Source of the DNA: JBDTZF01 sp040005265 | Lineage (GTDB): Bacteria; Verrucomicrobiota; Verrucomicrobiia; Chthoniobacterales; UBA10450 | Direction of reading: 5' to 3' | Assembly: GCA_040005265.1 (NCBI GenBank) | Contig: JBDTZF010000036.1 | Coordinates: forward strand, 1 to 21,463 | DNA length: 21,463 nucleotides | Made by a program: the position numbers and the translations under genes | Shown here: in pieces, positions 1 through 7,266 of the stretch | How the letters are laid out: each line of letters opens with the position of its first letter | Numbering within the stretch: the first letter of the stretch is position 1 | The notes under the pieces: model-generated | What the model saw: only the letters and a program-made list of their open reading frames with translations | The model's database searches: none | Told to the model about the DNA's origin: nothing

Positions 1-199
1 CCAGAGCGTCGAGGTATCTGCGGCCGTTTTCGTCCCACAGATATTGCATCTTCCCTTCCACGAACATGATCGGCTTTTTGTAGTAGAGAAAAATTCCCGG
101 ATTCAGGAATTGTTTGCGCAAGCGCAAGACTTCATCGGCCGACGGGCCAACGTACTTCTTTGGTTGATGGTCGAATGCCGGCAGTTCGGGAGCTTTCAT
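1..199 (-). CDS. Class III aminotransferase, AGXT2-like (partial, N-terminus only)
   Basis: The gene is cut by the left window edge; only the first 66 residues are visible, starting at an ATG on the minus strand (199-197). The visible part runs through a segment with LRLRKQFLNPGIFLYYKKP and MQYLWDENGRRYLDAL. This matches the N-terminal substrate-entry region of alanine-glyoxylate aminotransferase 2 and 3-aminoisobutyrate/beta-alanine:pyruvate transaminases (class III, PLP-dependent). The PLP lysine lies outside the window. The start codon overlaps the permease stop as ATGA, so the two genes are probably co-translated. In this context it would convert beta-alanine to malonate semialdehyde and 3-aminoisobutyrate to methylmalonate semialdehyde, feeding the dehydrogenase at 4537-6036. 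The substrate is inferred from neighbours; another omega-amino acid is possible. Confidence 0.82.
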   Translation of the reverse strand, partial: MKAPELPAFDHQPKKYVGPSADEVLRLRKQFLNPGIFLYYKKPIMFVEGKMQYLWDENGRRYLDAL

Positions 200-1746
200 G
201 TTGGTCTTAATGGAGGGGTGAGCTCCCGCGAACCCAGCGATGGCGTCGCAGAGCTCCGCCCTCCACTCGTTAAAGTGCGCAGGAGGAGATAAACCACAAA
301 CGCGATCGCGAACCCAACGAACCAGGCGTAGTCATAAAGCCGCACAAAGAACCCAGGCACGTTCGCTGAATCGACAAGGTTCACCTTCACAAGAAACCCG
401 GGAAGGTTTGGCAAAATGGCGACCATAAGAGCGAAAATCGCCACCAGACTGAACCCGCCGCTGTAACGGTATTCGCCATTTTCCTGATAAAGCCCGGCGA
501 CATGGAGCTGTTTGCGGCGCCATACATAATAATCCGCGATCATAATTCCGCCGATCGGGCCAAGAAGCGCGCTGTAGCCCACCAGCCAGGTAAAAATGTA
601 ACCGGATGGATCGGACACTAATTTCCATGGCATCATGACCACGCCGATGATTCCGGTGATCAATCCGCCGGTGCGGAATGAAATGTTTCTCGGCGAAAGA
701 TGCGAAAAATCATTTGCAGGGCTTACCACGTTGGCGGCGATGTTCGTGGCCAGGGTCGCGACGCACAGCGACAGCAACGCAATCACGAGCACAATCGGAT
801 TTTTGAAACGCATCAGGACATCGACCGGGTCCCAGATTGTTTCGCCGTAAATAATGGTCGTAGCCGAAGTGACAGCAACGCCGATGAAAGCGTAGAGCGC
901 CATCGTCACAGGAAGGCCGAGTGCTTGCCCGACGATCTGATCCTTTTGGGAAACGGCGTAACGCGAAAAATCTGGAATGTTCAGCGAGAGGGTCGCCCAA
1001 AATCCGATCATGCCGGTGAGAGCGGGAACGAAGAAAGCGAAGAACTGCCCGGCTTTCGGTTGACCGGGATCGAAGGCGGATGGTTGCGAAAGAATGGGAC
1101 CAAAACCGCCGGCGTTTTTATAGGCCCACCACAGGAGTAATAATCCGAGAGCAATGAGCACCGGCGCTTTGATGTTAAGCAGCCAGCGAATGCAATCGAT
1201 CCCCTTGTAAACGACAAGCATGTTGATGCCCCAGAAAAAGAGGAAGCAAATGAATTGCGGCAACGTGATTCCAAATGCGCCCGCCGAACTCTCCGCCAGC
1301 GACGGAACGAAGATCGACATGATCTTGTAAATGGCGTTGCCGCCGATCCACGTTTGAATTCCGAACCAGCCGCACGCGACAAACGCGCGCATGAGCGCGG
1401 GAATGTTCGCGCCGCGTGTTCCAAATGACGCGCGACAAAACACCGGAAACGGAATCCCGTATTTCGTGCCGGCATGCGCATTCAGAATCATCGGGATCAC
1501 CACGATGAAGTTGCCCAAAAAAATAGTAATGATCGCCTGCGACCAATTCATTCCGCCTCCGATAAGCGACGACGCCAGCATGTAAGTCGGAATGCAGGCC
1601 GCCATCGAAATCCAAAGCGCGGCGAAACTGCCCACCCGCCATTTGCGCCGATCAGGTGGGACCGGGGCAAGATCGACGTTGTAAAGGTGGCTCTGCGCAA
1701 GATCGACATCGACATCCGGCGCGAGCGAAGGAGACACCGTGCTCAT
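196..1746 (-). CDS. NCS1-family nucleobase/hydantoin:cation symporter
   Basis: This is an integral membrane permease of about 516 residues with roughly 12 hydrophobic segments. The N-terminal LYNVDLAPVPPDRRKW, followed by ALWISMAACIPTYMLASSLI, is the hallmark start of NCS1 transporters (Mhp1, allantoin, uracil and cytosine permeases). Known members import uracil, allantoin, hydantoin or cytosine with Na+ or H+; uptake of uracil, thymine or dihydropyrimidines fits the neighbouring pathway. I chose the ATG at 1746-1744 because the motif begins about 20 residues later. An in-frame GTG at 1782 would add 12 residues, preceded by a weak AAGAGG. A better ribosome site (GGAGAGAGG) serves an ATG at 1804 in another frame, so the start is uncertain. 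The stop overlaps the aminotransferase start. Confidence 0.9.
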   Translation of the reverse strand: MSTVSPSLAPDVDVDLAQSHLYNVDLAPVPPDRRKWRVGSFAALWISMAACIPTYMLASSLIGGGMNWSQAIITIFLGNFIVVIPMILNAHAGTKYGIPFPVFCRASFGTRGANIPALMRAFVACGWFGIQTWIGGNAIYKIMSIFVPSLAESSAGAFGITLPQFICFLFFWGINMLVVYKGIDCIRWLLNIKAPVLIALGLLLLWWAYKNAGGFGPILSQPSAFDPGQPKAGQFFAFFVPALTGMIGFWATLSLNIPDFSRYAVSQKDQIVGQALGLPVTMALYAFIGVAVTSATTIIYGETIWDPVDVLMRFKNPIVLVIALLSLCVATLATNIAANVVSPANDFSHLSPRNISFRTGGLITGIIGVVMMPWKLVSDPSGYIFTWLVGYSALLGPIGGIMIADYYVWRRKQLHVAGLYQENGEYRYSGGFSLVAIFALMVAILPNLPGFLVKVNLVDSANVPGFFVRLYDYAWFVGFAIAFVVYLLLRTLTSGGRSSATPSLGSRELTPPLRPT

Positions 1747-1832
1747 CGGAGTCGACGATGGTGCCGCACCCAATCGGGGCACGCAATAGCAAACCTCTTG
1801 TCATGAACGCCTCTCTCCGGTGAAATCGGTGG

Positions 1833-3077
1833 ATGCCACTGCAATTGGTCAGCGCGCTGGGTCTTGTATCGATGATCGTCAGTGCGTGGGCGATCTCATC
1901 GAATCGCAAACAGTTTCCATGGCGCACCGTTATCTGGGGGCTCGGTCTACAGTTCGCGTTTGCGCTGTTCATTTTGCACACGCCATTTGGCGGCGCTCTC
2001 TTCGCCGCCGCTCAACGGATCATCGATAAGCTAAACATTTTTGCGACCGAGGGCGCGCAAATGGTTTTCGGCCCACTGGCCAAAGGCGACCTGCTCAAAA
2101 CCACATTCGGCCAGGGCAACAGTTATATTTTTGCTGTCTCGATTTCCGCGACGATCATCGTTATCTCGGCGCTTTCGGCACTATTTTATCACTGGGGAGT
2201 CTTGCAACGCGTAGTGCATGCAATGGCTTGGGTGATGCGAAAGGCCATGCGCACCAGCGGCAGCGAAAGTCTCGGCGCGGCCGGCAACATTTTTCTCGGA
2301 CAAACCGAGGCCGCGCTGCTGATTCGCCCGTACATCCCGCACATGACCATGAGCGAGCTGATGGCGCTAATGACAACCGGCATGGCCACGATTGCCAGCG
2401 GCGTGATGATCGTTTACGCGCAGATCGGCGTTGACGCGGGACATTTGCTGACCGCTTCCGTCTTGAGTGCTCCCGCCGGACTTCTCATCGGCAAGATCAT
2501 GTTTCCCGAAACGGAAGAGAGCGAGACCCGCGGCACGGCTTCGGCCGAAGTGAAGAAAACGAGCGTTAACAGCATTGACGCGCTCTGCCGCGGTGCCGGC
2601 GAAGGAATCTGGCTCGCCATCAACGTGCTTGGAATGCTGATCGCGTTCGTGGCCACGGTCGCTCTGGCGAATTACGTGTTCACCAAATTGCAAAGCCTCT
2701 CCGGCATTTCACAACCGATGACGATCCAGAACGTGCTCGGCTATCTCAACTGGCCGTTCGCCTGGCTGATGGGTATCGCAGCGAAAGATTGCCAGCTCGT
2801 GGGTCAGGTTCTCGGAGAACGCGTCGTGTTGAACGAGTTCATCGGTTATCTCTCACTTTCTCAGGGTAAACCGCAGCTCGATCCGCGCAGCTTCACGATT
2901 GCGACTTATGCGCTTTGCGGCTTCGCGAACTTTTCCAGCATCGCTATCCAAATCGGAGGCATCGGCGCTCTGGCGCCTGAGCGCCGCAGCGACCTCGCTC
3001 GCCTCGGCTTTCGCGCCATGATCGGCGGTGTGCTCGCCTGTTACCTCACCGCGACAGTGGTCGGTATCCTGATCTAG
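1833..3077 (+). CDS. nupC: Concentrative nucleoside transporter (CNT/NupC family)
   Basis: A 414-residue, highly hydrophobic protein, the usual length of bacterial CNT symporters, which import pyrimidine and purine nucleosides with H+ or Na+. The three diagnostic CNT motifs are present: GQTEAALLIRPY (about 156-167), which holds the nucleobase-binding Q, T and E; NEFIGYLSL (about 334-342), the EF(V/I)xY ribose-binding motif; and CGFANFSSIAIQIGG (about 362-376). The gene is divergent from the NCS1 permease, with 86 bp between the chosen start codons, and convergent with dihydropyrimidinase, whose stop codon it overlaps. The location suggests it supplies uridine or thymidine to the pyrimidine-degrading enzymes; the nucleoside phosphorylase or hydrolase this would need is not in the window. 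No strong ribosome-binding site precedes the ATG. Confidence 0.93.
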   Translation: MPLQLVSALGLVSMIVSAWAISSNRKQFPWRTVIWGLGLQFAFALFILHTPFGGALFAAAQRIIDKLNIFATEGAQMVFGPLAKGDLLKTTFGQGNSYIFAVSISATIIVISALSALFYHWGVLQRVVHAMAWVMRKAMRTSGSESLGAAGNIFLGQTEAALLIRPYIPHMTMSELMALMTTGMATIASGVMIVYAQIGVDAGHLLTASVLSAPAGLLIGKIMFPETEESETRGTASAEVKKTSVNSIDALCRGAGEGIWLAINVLGMLIAFVATVALANYVFTKLQSLSGISQPMTIQNVLGYLNWPFAWLMGIAAKDCQLVGQVLGERVVLNEFIGYLSLSQGKPQLDPRSFTIATYALCGFANFSSIAIQIGGIGALAPERRSDLARLGFRAMIGGVLACYLTATVVGILI

Positions 3078-4450
3078 AAATGGGTCGGCTCGCGCTGGAG
3101 GAGTTTGCCGCGACCAAATTCGCCCACGAATTTTCCATCGCGAGCGGCGACCCTGCCGCGAACCGTGACAACGTGCGGTCTCCCTTCGATTTCAAATCCT
3201 TCAAACGAATTGTAATCAAGATTCATCTGGTGCGTCTTCGCTGAAATCTTGCCCCGGTAATTCGGATCGTAAACGACAAGATCGGCGTCGCTGCCCACCT
3301 GGATTGCCCCTTTACGTGGAAATAATCCGAAAAGTTTCGCGGCGGCCGTGCTCGCTGTCTCCACAAACCGCTGGATGTCGATCTTGCCGCCTTTCACGCC
3401 GCGGGTGTAATAGAGATTCACCCGATCTTCGAGCGACGGAATCCCATTGGGAATTTTTGTGAAATCGTCTTTGCCCATCTGCTTTTGGGTGAAATCGAAG
3501 GGCGCGTGATCGGTCGCCAATGTGGAAACAGAACCATCCCGCAACGCGTTCCACATCACATCCTGGTTCTTTTTGTCCCGGAGCGGCGGCGACATCACGT
3601 TTTTTGCGCCTTCAAAATTCGGCTCCGCCGCAGTTCGATCGAGCAACAAATATTGAATAAGGGTTTCCACCCAAACGTTGACGCCGCGCGCTTTACCCCG
3701 CATCGCTTCAGCCAGCGCTTCTTCGCAACTGGTATGCACAGTGTAAACATGGGCGCCGGTCGTCTCCGCGAACGTCATCAGATGATGCACGCCTTCGGCT
3801 TCCACAATCGGCGGACGGCTCCAGTAATGGAACTCCGGTCCGGTCTTCCCTTCCGCCAGAAGTTTCTTCTGCAATTCCAAAACCAGATCGGCGTTCTCAC
3901 AGTGCGTCGTAACGATCACGCCCAGTTTCTTCGCCAGCATCAATGCGCGATAAAGTTCTTCATCGGTCACACCGAACGCGCCTTTGTAAGCGAGGAAAAT
4001 CTTGAAGCTGGCAATTCCGCGTCGAACGATCTCCTTAAAATCCTGCTCCGCTTCGTCGTCGTAGCGGGTCACGCCCATGTGAAAGGTGAAATCGCACGCA
4101 CTTTTTCCTTCCGCTTTGCCGCGCCAAAGTTCGAACGCTTCCAGCGGCTTATCGCCGCGGGCCGGGCAAATCATTTCGATGAACGTTGTCGTTCCTCCGA
4201 CCAGCGCGGCGCGACTCGCCGTTTCGTGGGTGTCCTTCGCATACGTGCCCATGAACGGGAGATAAATGTGCACATGCGGATCGATGAACCCGGGAAAAAC
4301 ATATTTGCCGGTCGCGTCGACAACTACATCCGCTTTCACATTATCGATCTTAGGCTCAATTCGGGTGATCGTTTCGTCTTCGCAGAAGATGTCGGCGACG
4401 TAGCGCTTGCTATCGGTAACGATCTCGCCGTTTTGGATTAAAAGGGACAT
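3074..4450 (-). CDS. hydA: Dihydropyrimidinase (D-hydantoinase)
   Basis: A 458-residue cyclic amidohydrolase that opens 5,6-dihydrouracil or dihydrothymine to N-carbamoyl-beta-alanine or N-carbamoyl-3-aminoisobutyrate, the second step of reductive pyrimidine breakdown. The binuclear metal site is complete: HxH in DPHVH (H59, H61), the lysine expected to be carboxylated in SFKIFLAYKG (K150), H183 in THCEN, H239 in VHTS and D314 in ATDHAPF. Length is normal for the family. It is the last gene of the minus-strand catabolic operon, 86 bp after the dehydrogenase gene, with a palindromic repeat in the gap. Its TAG stop shares the tetranucleotide CTAG with the convergent transporter. The main alternative is a hydantoinase or phenylhydantoinase with broader substrate use; context favours dihydropyrimidines. 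Confidence 0.95.
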   Translation of the reverse strand: MSLLIQNGEIVTDSKRYVADIFCEDETITRIEPKIDNVKADVVVDATGKYVFPGFIDPHVHIYLPFMGTYAKDTHETASRAALVGGTTTFIEMICPARGDKPLEAFELWRGKAEGKSACDFTFHMGVTRYDDEAEQDFKEIVRRGIASFKIFLAYKGAFGVTDEELYRALMLAKKLGVIVTTHCENADLVLELQKKLLAEGKTGPEFHYWSRPPIVEAEGVHHLMTFAETTGAHVYTVHTSCEEALAEAMRGKARGVNVWVETLIQYLLLDRTAAEPNFEGAKNVMSPPLRDKKNQDVMWNALRDGSVSTLATDHAPFDFTQKQMGKDDFTKIPNGIPSLEDRVNLYYTRGVKGGKIDIQRFVETASTAAAKLFGLFPRKGAIQVGSDADLVVYDPNYRGKISAKTHQMNLDYNSFEGFEIEGRPHVVTVRGRVAARDGKFVGEFGRGKLLQREPTHF

Positions 4451-4458
4451 ACAGAATT

Positions 4459-4533
4459 AGCCACGGATTAACACAGATGGACACGGATTCAGAATCACAA
4501 ACATCTGTGTCTAATCCGTGTAAATCCGCGGCT
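4459..4533. repeat. Imperfect inverted repeat of the CACGGATTAACACAGAT type
   Basis: Between the dehydrogenase and dihydropyrimidinase genes the left arm (4459-4489) begins AGCCACGGATTAACACAGAT. The right arm (4502-4533) read in reverse begins AGCCGCGGATTTACACGGAT and ends with ACACAGATG. The outer parts pair; the right arm carries about ten extra bases. Repeats of this wording are, to my recollection, common as dispersed intergenic sequences in soil and aquatic bacterial genomes. In the operon transcript it would fold into a long intercistronic hairpin that could partly terminate transcription or protect the upstream message. No protein is encoded here. Confidence 0.75.
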
Positions 4534-4536
4534 TCC

Positions 4537-6036
4537 CTATTTCTTCCAGACGTCGCCGACGTTGTCGCCGAACCAGCGCGTGGAGACGACCTTCTGCTGT
4601 GTGTAAAACTGCACACCTTCTTTGCCTTGAATATGCAGATCGCCGTAAAACGACTCATCCCAGCCGGTAAACGGGAACATCGCCATGGTGGCAGGCACTC
4701 CGATGTTAATACCGACCATGCCAGCCTTGACCCGGTGCTTAAATTCTCGCGCTGCTTTGCCCGAGTTGGTGAAGATGGCCGCGCCGTTTCCATAAGCCGA
4801 CTTGTTCGCGGCTTCAATCGCATGATCGAGATCGTCCATTCGCATCACGTTGAGGACGGGACCGAACACTTCCTCGCGCGCGATAGTCATTCCTTCCTGC
4901 ACCTGATCGACAATTGTCGCGCCTATGTAGAAGCCATTTGGCGCCTCCGTGACTTTAACACTACGACCGTCCGCGATGATCTTCGCGCCTTCTTTTTCGC
5001 CGCTCGCGACAAGGCTCATCACACGATCTCGATGTTCCCCGGTGATCACCGGCCCCATGTCAGGCTGCGCCTTGGTATCGGTCGGACCAACTTTTATCGC
5101 CCGCGCGGCTTCAATTAACGACGGCAAGACGTTGTCGGCCGCTTTGCCGACAGCGATGGCCGTCGATCCGGCCATGCAACGTTCGCCCGCGCATCCGAAC
5201 GCGGCGGTTGAAAGCGCATCGACCGTTCGCTCTACATCGGCATCAGGCATAACGACGATGTAATTCTTCGCGCCGCCATTCGCTTGCACGCGTTTGCCAT
5301 GGCGCGTCCCGGTTTCATAGATATGTTTCGCGACCGGCGACGAACCAACAAACGAGATCGCTTTCACTTTCGGATGCGTAAGCAGCGCATCGACACTTTC
5401 ACGACCGCCGGGAACAACGTTGAGCACGCCTTTCGGCAAACCGGCCTTTTCCAGCAACTCGATAATTAGCAGAGCCGTAAGCGGAACTTTCTCGCTCGGC
5501 TTCAACACGAATGTGTTCCCGCAAGCAAGCGCGAGCGGAAACATCCACATCGGAACCATCGCCGGAAAATTGAAGGGCGTGATGCCGACACATACACCGA
5601 GCGGTTGATGCATCGTTTCGCAATCGACGCCGCGCGCAAGATTTTCGAGGGTGTCACCCATGAGCAGCGTCGGAATGCTACAGGCATACTCGATGTTTTC
5701 GATCCCGCGAAAAGCGCTGCCCCGGGCTTCGGCCAGCGTCTTGCCGTGCTCGCGCGAAACGCTTTGGCAAATACGATCGAAATTCTCCTCGATTAATTGG
5801 CGATAACGAAAGAAGAGACGGGCTCGTTCGATCGGCGGAGTATCGCGCCACGCGGGAAATGCTGCCGCCGCCGCCTCGACCGCTTCATCGACATGTTCCT
5901 TCGTGCATAGGGGCACTTCGGCAATCACTTCGCCGCGCGACGGATTGTAAACGGGCGACGTATCAACGCCGGAAATTTCGCGCCAATCGCCACCGATGAA
6001 CGCAGGACACGGGGAAAGTGACGAGTTAGAATTCAT
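4537..6036 (-). CDS. mmsA: CoA-acylating methylmalonate/malonate-semialdehyde dehydrogenase
   Basis: A 499-residue aldehyde dehydrogenase. The subfamily is shown by FIGGDWREISGV near the N-terminus, GITPFNFPAMVPMWMFPLA (about 151-169, with the oxyanion-hole Asn156), the catalytic cysteine in GCAGERCMAGS (Cys287), and QANGGAKNY, where Asn253 replaces the general-base Glu of ordinary aldehyde dehydrogenases, as is normal in CoA-acylating MMSDH. The family oxidises malonate semialdehyde to acetyl-CoA and methylmalonate semialdehyde to propionyl-CoA with NAD+ and CoA, releasing CO2. That is the last step after the aminotransferase. It lies 33 bp after preA. A perfect 12-bp inverted repeat brackets its start codon, and no clear Shine-Dalgarno is visible. 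Confidence 0.94.
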   Translation of the reverse strand: MNSNSSLSPCPAFIGGDWREISGVDTSPVYNPSRGEVIAEVPLCTKEHVDEAVEAAAAAFPAWRDTPPIERARLFFRYRQLIEENFDRICQSVSREHGKTLAEARGSAFRGIENIEYACSIPTLLMGDTLENLARGVDCETMHQPLGVCVGITPFNFPAMVPMWMFPLALACGNTFVLKPSEKVPLTALLIIELLEKAGLPKGVLNVVPGGRESVDALLTHPKVKAISFVGSSPVAKHIYETGTRHGKRVQANGGAKNYIVVMPDADVERTVDALSTAAFGCAGERCMAGSTAIAVGKAADNVLPSLIEAARAIKVGPTDTKAQPDMGPVITGEHRDRVMSLVASGEKEGAKIIADGRSVKVTEAPNGFYIGATIVDQVQEGMTIAREEVFGPVLNVMRMDDLDHAIEAANKSAYGNGAAIFTNSGKAAREFKHRVKAGMVGINIGVPATMAMFPFTGWDESFYGDLHIQGKEGVQFYTQQKVVSTRWFGDNVGDVWKK

Positions 6037-6066
6037 GCCAATCTATTTAATTGTACTCGTCACTTT
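6015..6066. promoter_or_regulatory. Perfect 12-bp inverted repeat around the mmsA start codon
   Basis: AAAGTGACGAGT at 6015-6026 is the exact reverse complement of ACTCGTCACTTT at 6055-6066. The 28-base spacer contains the ATG of the dehydrogenase gene (6036-6034). In the mRNA this is a 12-bp stem with the start codon in the loop; one arm lies just after the preA stop and the other encodes early residues of the dehydrogenase. It could act as a translational control or RNA-stability hairpin, or as a DNA operator. The symmetry is directly seen; the function is inference. Confidence 0.6.
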
Positions 6067-6069
6067 ATT

Positions 6070-7197
6070 TCACCTCGCCAACGCGTCGGATTGTTTGACG
6101 AAATCGTCGCCGCTCCACTCACCGTCGGCCTTGACCATTTTCTTCGCTTCGGCCGCGGCCTTGTCTTTGTCTTTTCGTTCCTTCTGCATCCGCACCAACT
6201 CGGCGTGAGTGGTGAAGTAGTCGAGGCTCTTGCCTTTAAAATCAGCCAGCGTCTCGAATTTGTGTTTCTCCATGAAGGCAAGCAACTCATCGGACATCCG
6301 TTTCACCATGTCGTAGCCATGCTTCATCACCCCGGTGCAAACCTGGGCGGTGTCGGCGCCTAACAATATAAATTGCGCAGCGTCACCGCCGGTTTCGATA
6401 CCACCAATACCCGACAAGGTTTTTCCGGGGAATTCGCCACGAATCATAGTGGCGATTTCCATCACCATGCGCAGGGCAATTGGCCGCACCGCCTTGCACG
6501 AGTAACCACCTGGCGTGGTATGACCTTCCACACTCGGCTCCGGTCGTAAAGTGTCCAGATTGACGCTCATGACGCTGCGGATGGTGTTGATCGCACTGAC
6601 GCCTTCGCAGCCGCCGCGAAACGCCGCGCGGCTCGGCTCGGCGATGCGCGTCACATTCGGAGTCATCTTTGCCCAGACCGGTTTTTTCGCCGCCGCCATG
6701 ACCCAGCCGACCACTTCCTGGACGATCTCTGGATTCTCGCCCATCGCTGCACCCATTTTTCGTTCGGGCAATCCATGCGGGCACGAGAAATTCAGCTCAA
6801 ATGAATCGGCCCCCGCATCCTGGCAGCGCTCGACGATTTCAGTCCACGCATCTTTGTTGTACTCCTCCATGATCGACGCGATCAAAATGCCGTCGGGGAA
6901 TTGATCTTTGCACTTTTTGAATTCATCCATCCAGATGTTGAATGGGCGATCGCTGATCAACTCGATGTTTTCCCAGCCCACCACATCCTTGCCGTCGTCC
7001 GCCATGAGTTTGGCATAACGCGGCGTGACGTTAACCACCTTCGATGAGTCGAGGCTGATCGTCTTGGCAATCACCGCGCCCCATCCTTCGCGAAAAGCGC
7101 GCGTGATCACGTTGAGGTTGGTTCCAGGTGGACCTGACCCGATCACGAACGGGTTCGGCAATTTTAATCCATCTACAGTAGTGGCTAGCGTTGGCAT
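6070..7197 (-). CDS. preA: Dihydropyrimidine dehydrogenase subunit PreA-like, lacking the ferredoxin domain
   Basis: A 375-residue FMN TIM-barrel protein related to the C-terminal catalytic half of dihydropyrimidine dehydrogenase, which reduces uracil or thymine to the dihydro form. Family marks are LKLPNPFVIGSGPPG near the N-terminus, NFSCPHG (N136, S138, C139, H141; Cys139 corresponds to the proton-donating active-site Cys), WAKMTPN (K178), INTIRSV, GIGGIETGGDAAQFILLGA and QVCTGVMKHGYDMV. The tail after about residue 325 (SLDYFTTHAELVR, then a Lys/Ala/Glu-rich stretch) contains no cysteine, so the two [4Fe-4S] clusters found in E. coli PreA and mammalian DPD are missing. I chose the ATG at 7197 because AAGGA lies seven bases upstream; a TTG at 7233 would add 12 residues. 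It follows the carbamoylase gene by 69 bp. Confidence 0.9.
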   Translation of the reverse strand: MPTLATTVDGLKLPNPFVIGSGPPGTNLNVITRAFREGWGAVIAKTISLDSSKVVNVTPRYAKLMADDGKDVVGWENIELISDRPFNIWMDEFKKCKDQFPDGILIASIMEEYNKDAWTEIVERCQDAGADSFELNFSCPHGLPERKMGAAMGENPEIVQEVVGWVMAAAKKPVWAKMTPNVTRIAEPSRAAFRGGCEGVSAINTIRSVMSVNLDTLRPEPSVEGHTTPGGYSCKAVRPIALRMVMEIATMIRGEFPGKTLSGIGGIETGGDAAQFILLGADTAQVCTGVMKHGYDMVKRMSDELLAFMEKHKFETLADFKGKSLDYFTTHAELVRMQKERKDKDKAAAEAKKMVKADGEWSGDDFVKQSDALAR

Positions 7198-7266
7198 GGC
7201 TGATTCCTTTTGATCGAACGTCTTGTTTAGCAAAAAGAATGACGGGTGGCCAGCTACAAGTGACCC

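Noticed and set aside
3485..4441. A 318-codon plus-strand open frame opposite dihydropyrimidinase
   Set aside because: It mirrors the codon pattern of a clear, motif-complete gene on the other strand, and its translation is Arg/His-rich with no recognisable domain.
4477..5118. A 213-codon plus-strand open frame opposite the semialdehyde dehydrogenase
   Set aside because: It is a shadow of the dehydrogenase gene and begins inside the palindromic repeat; it shows no family motif.
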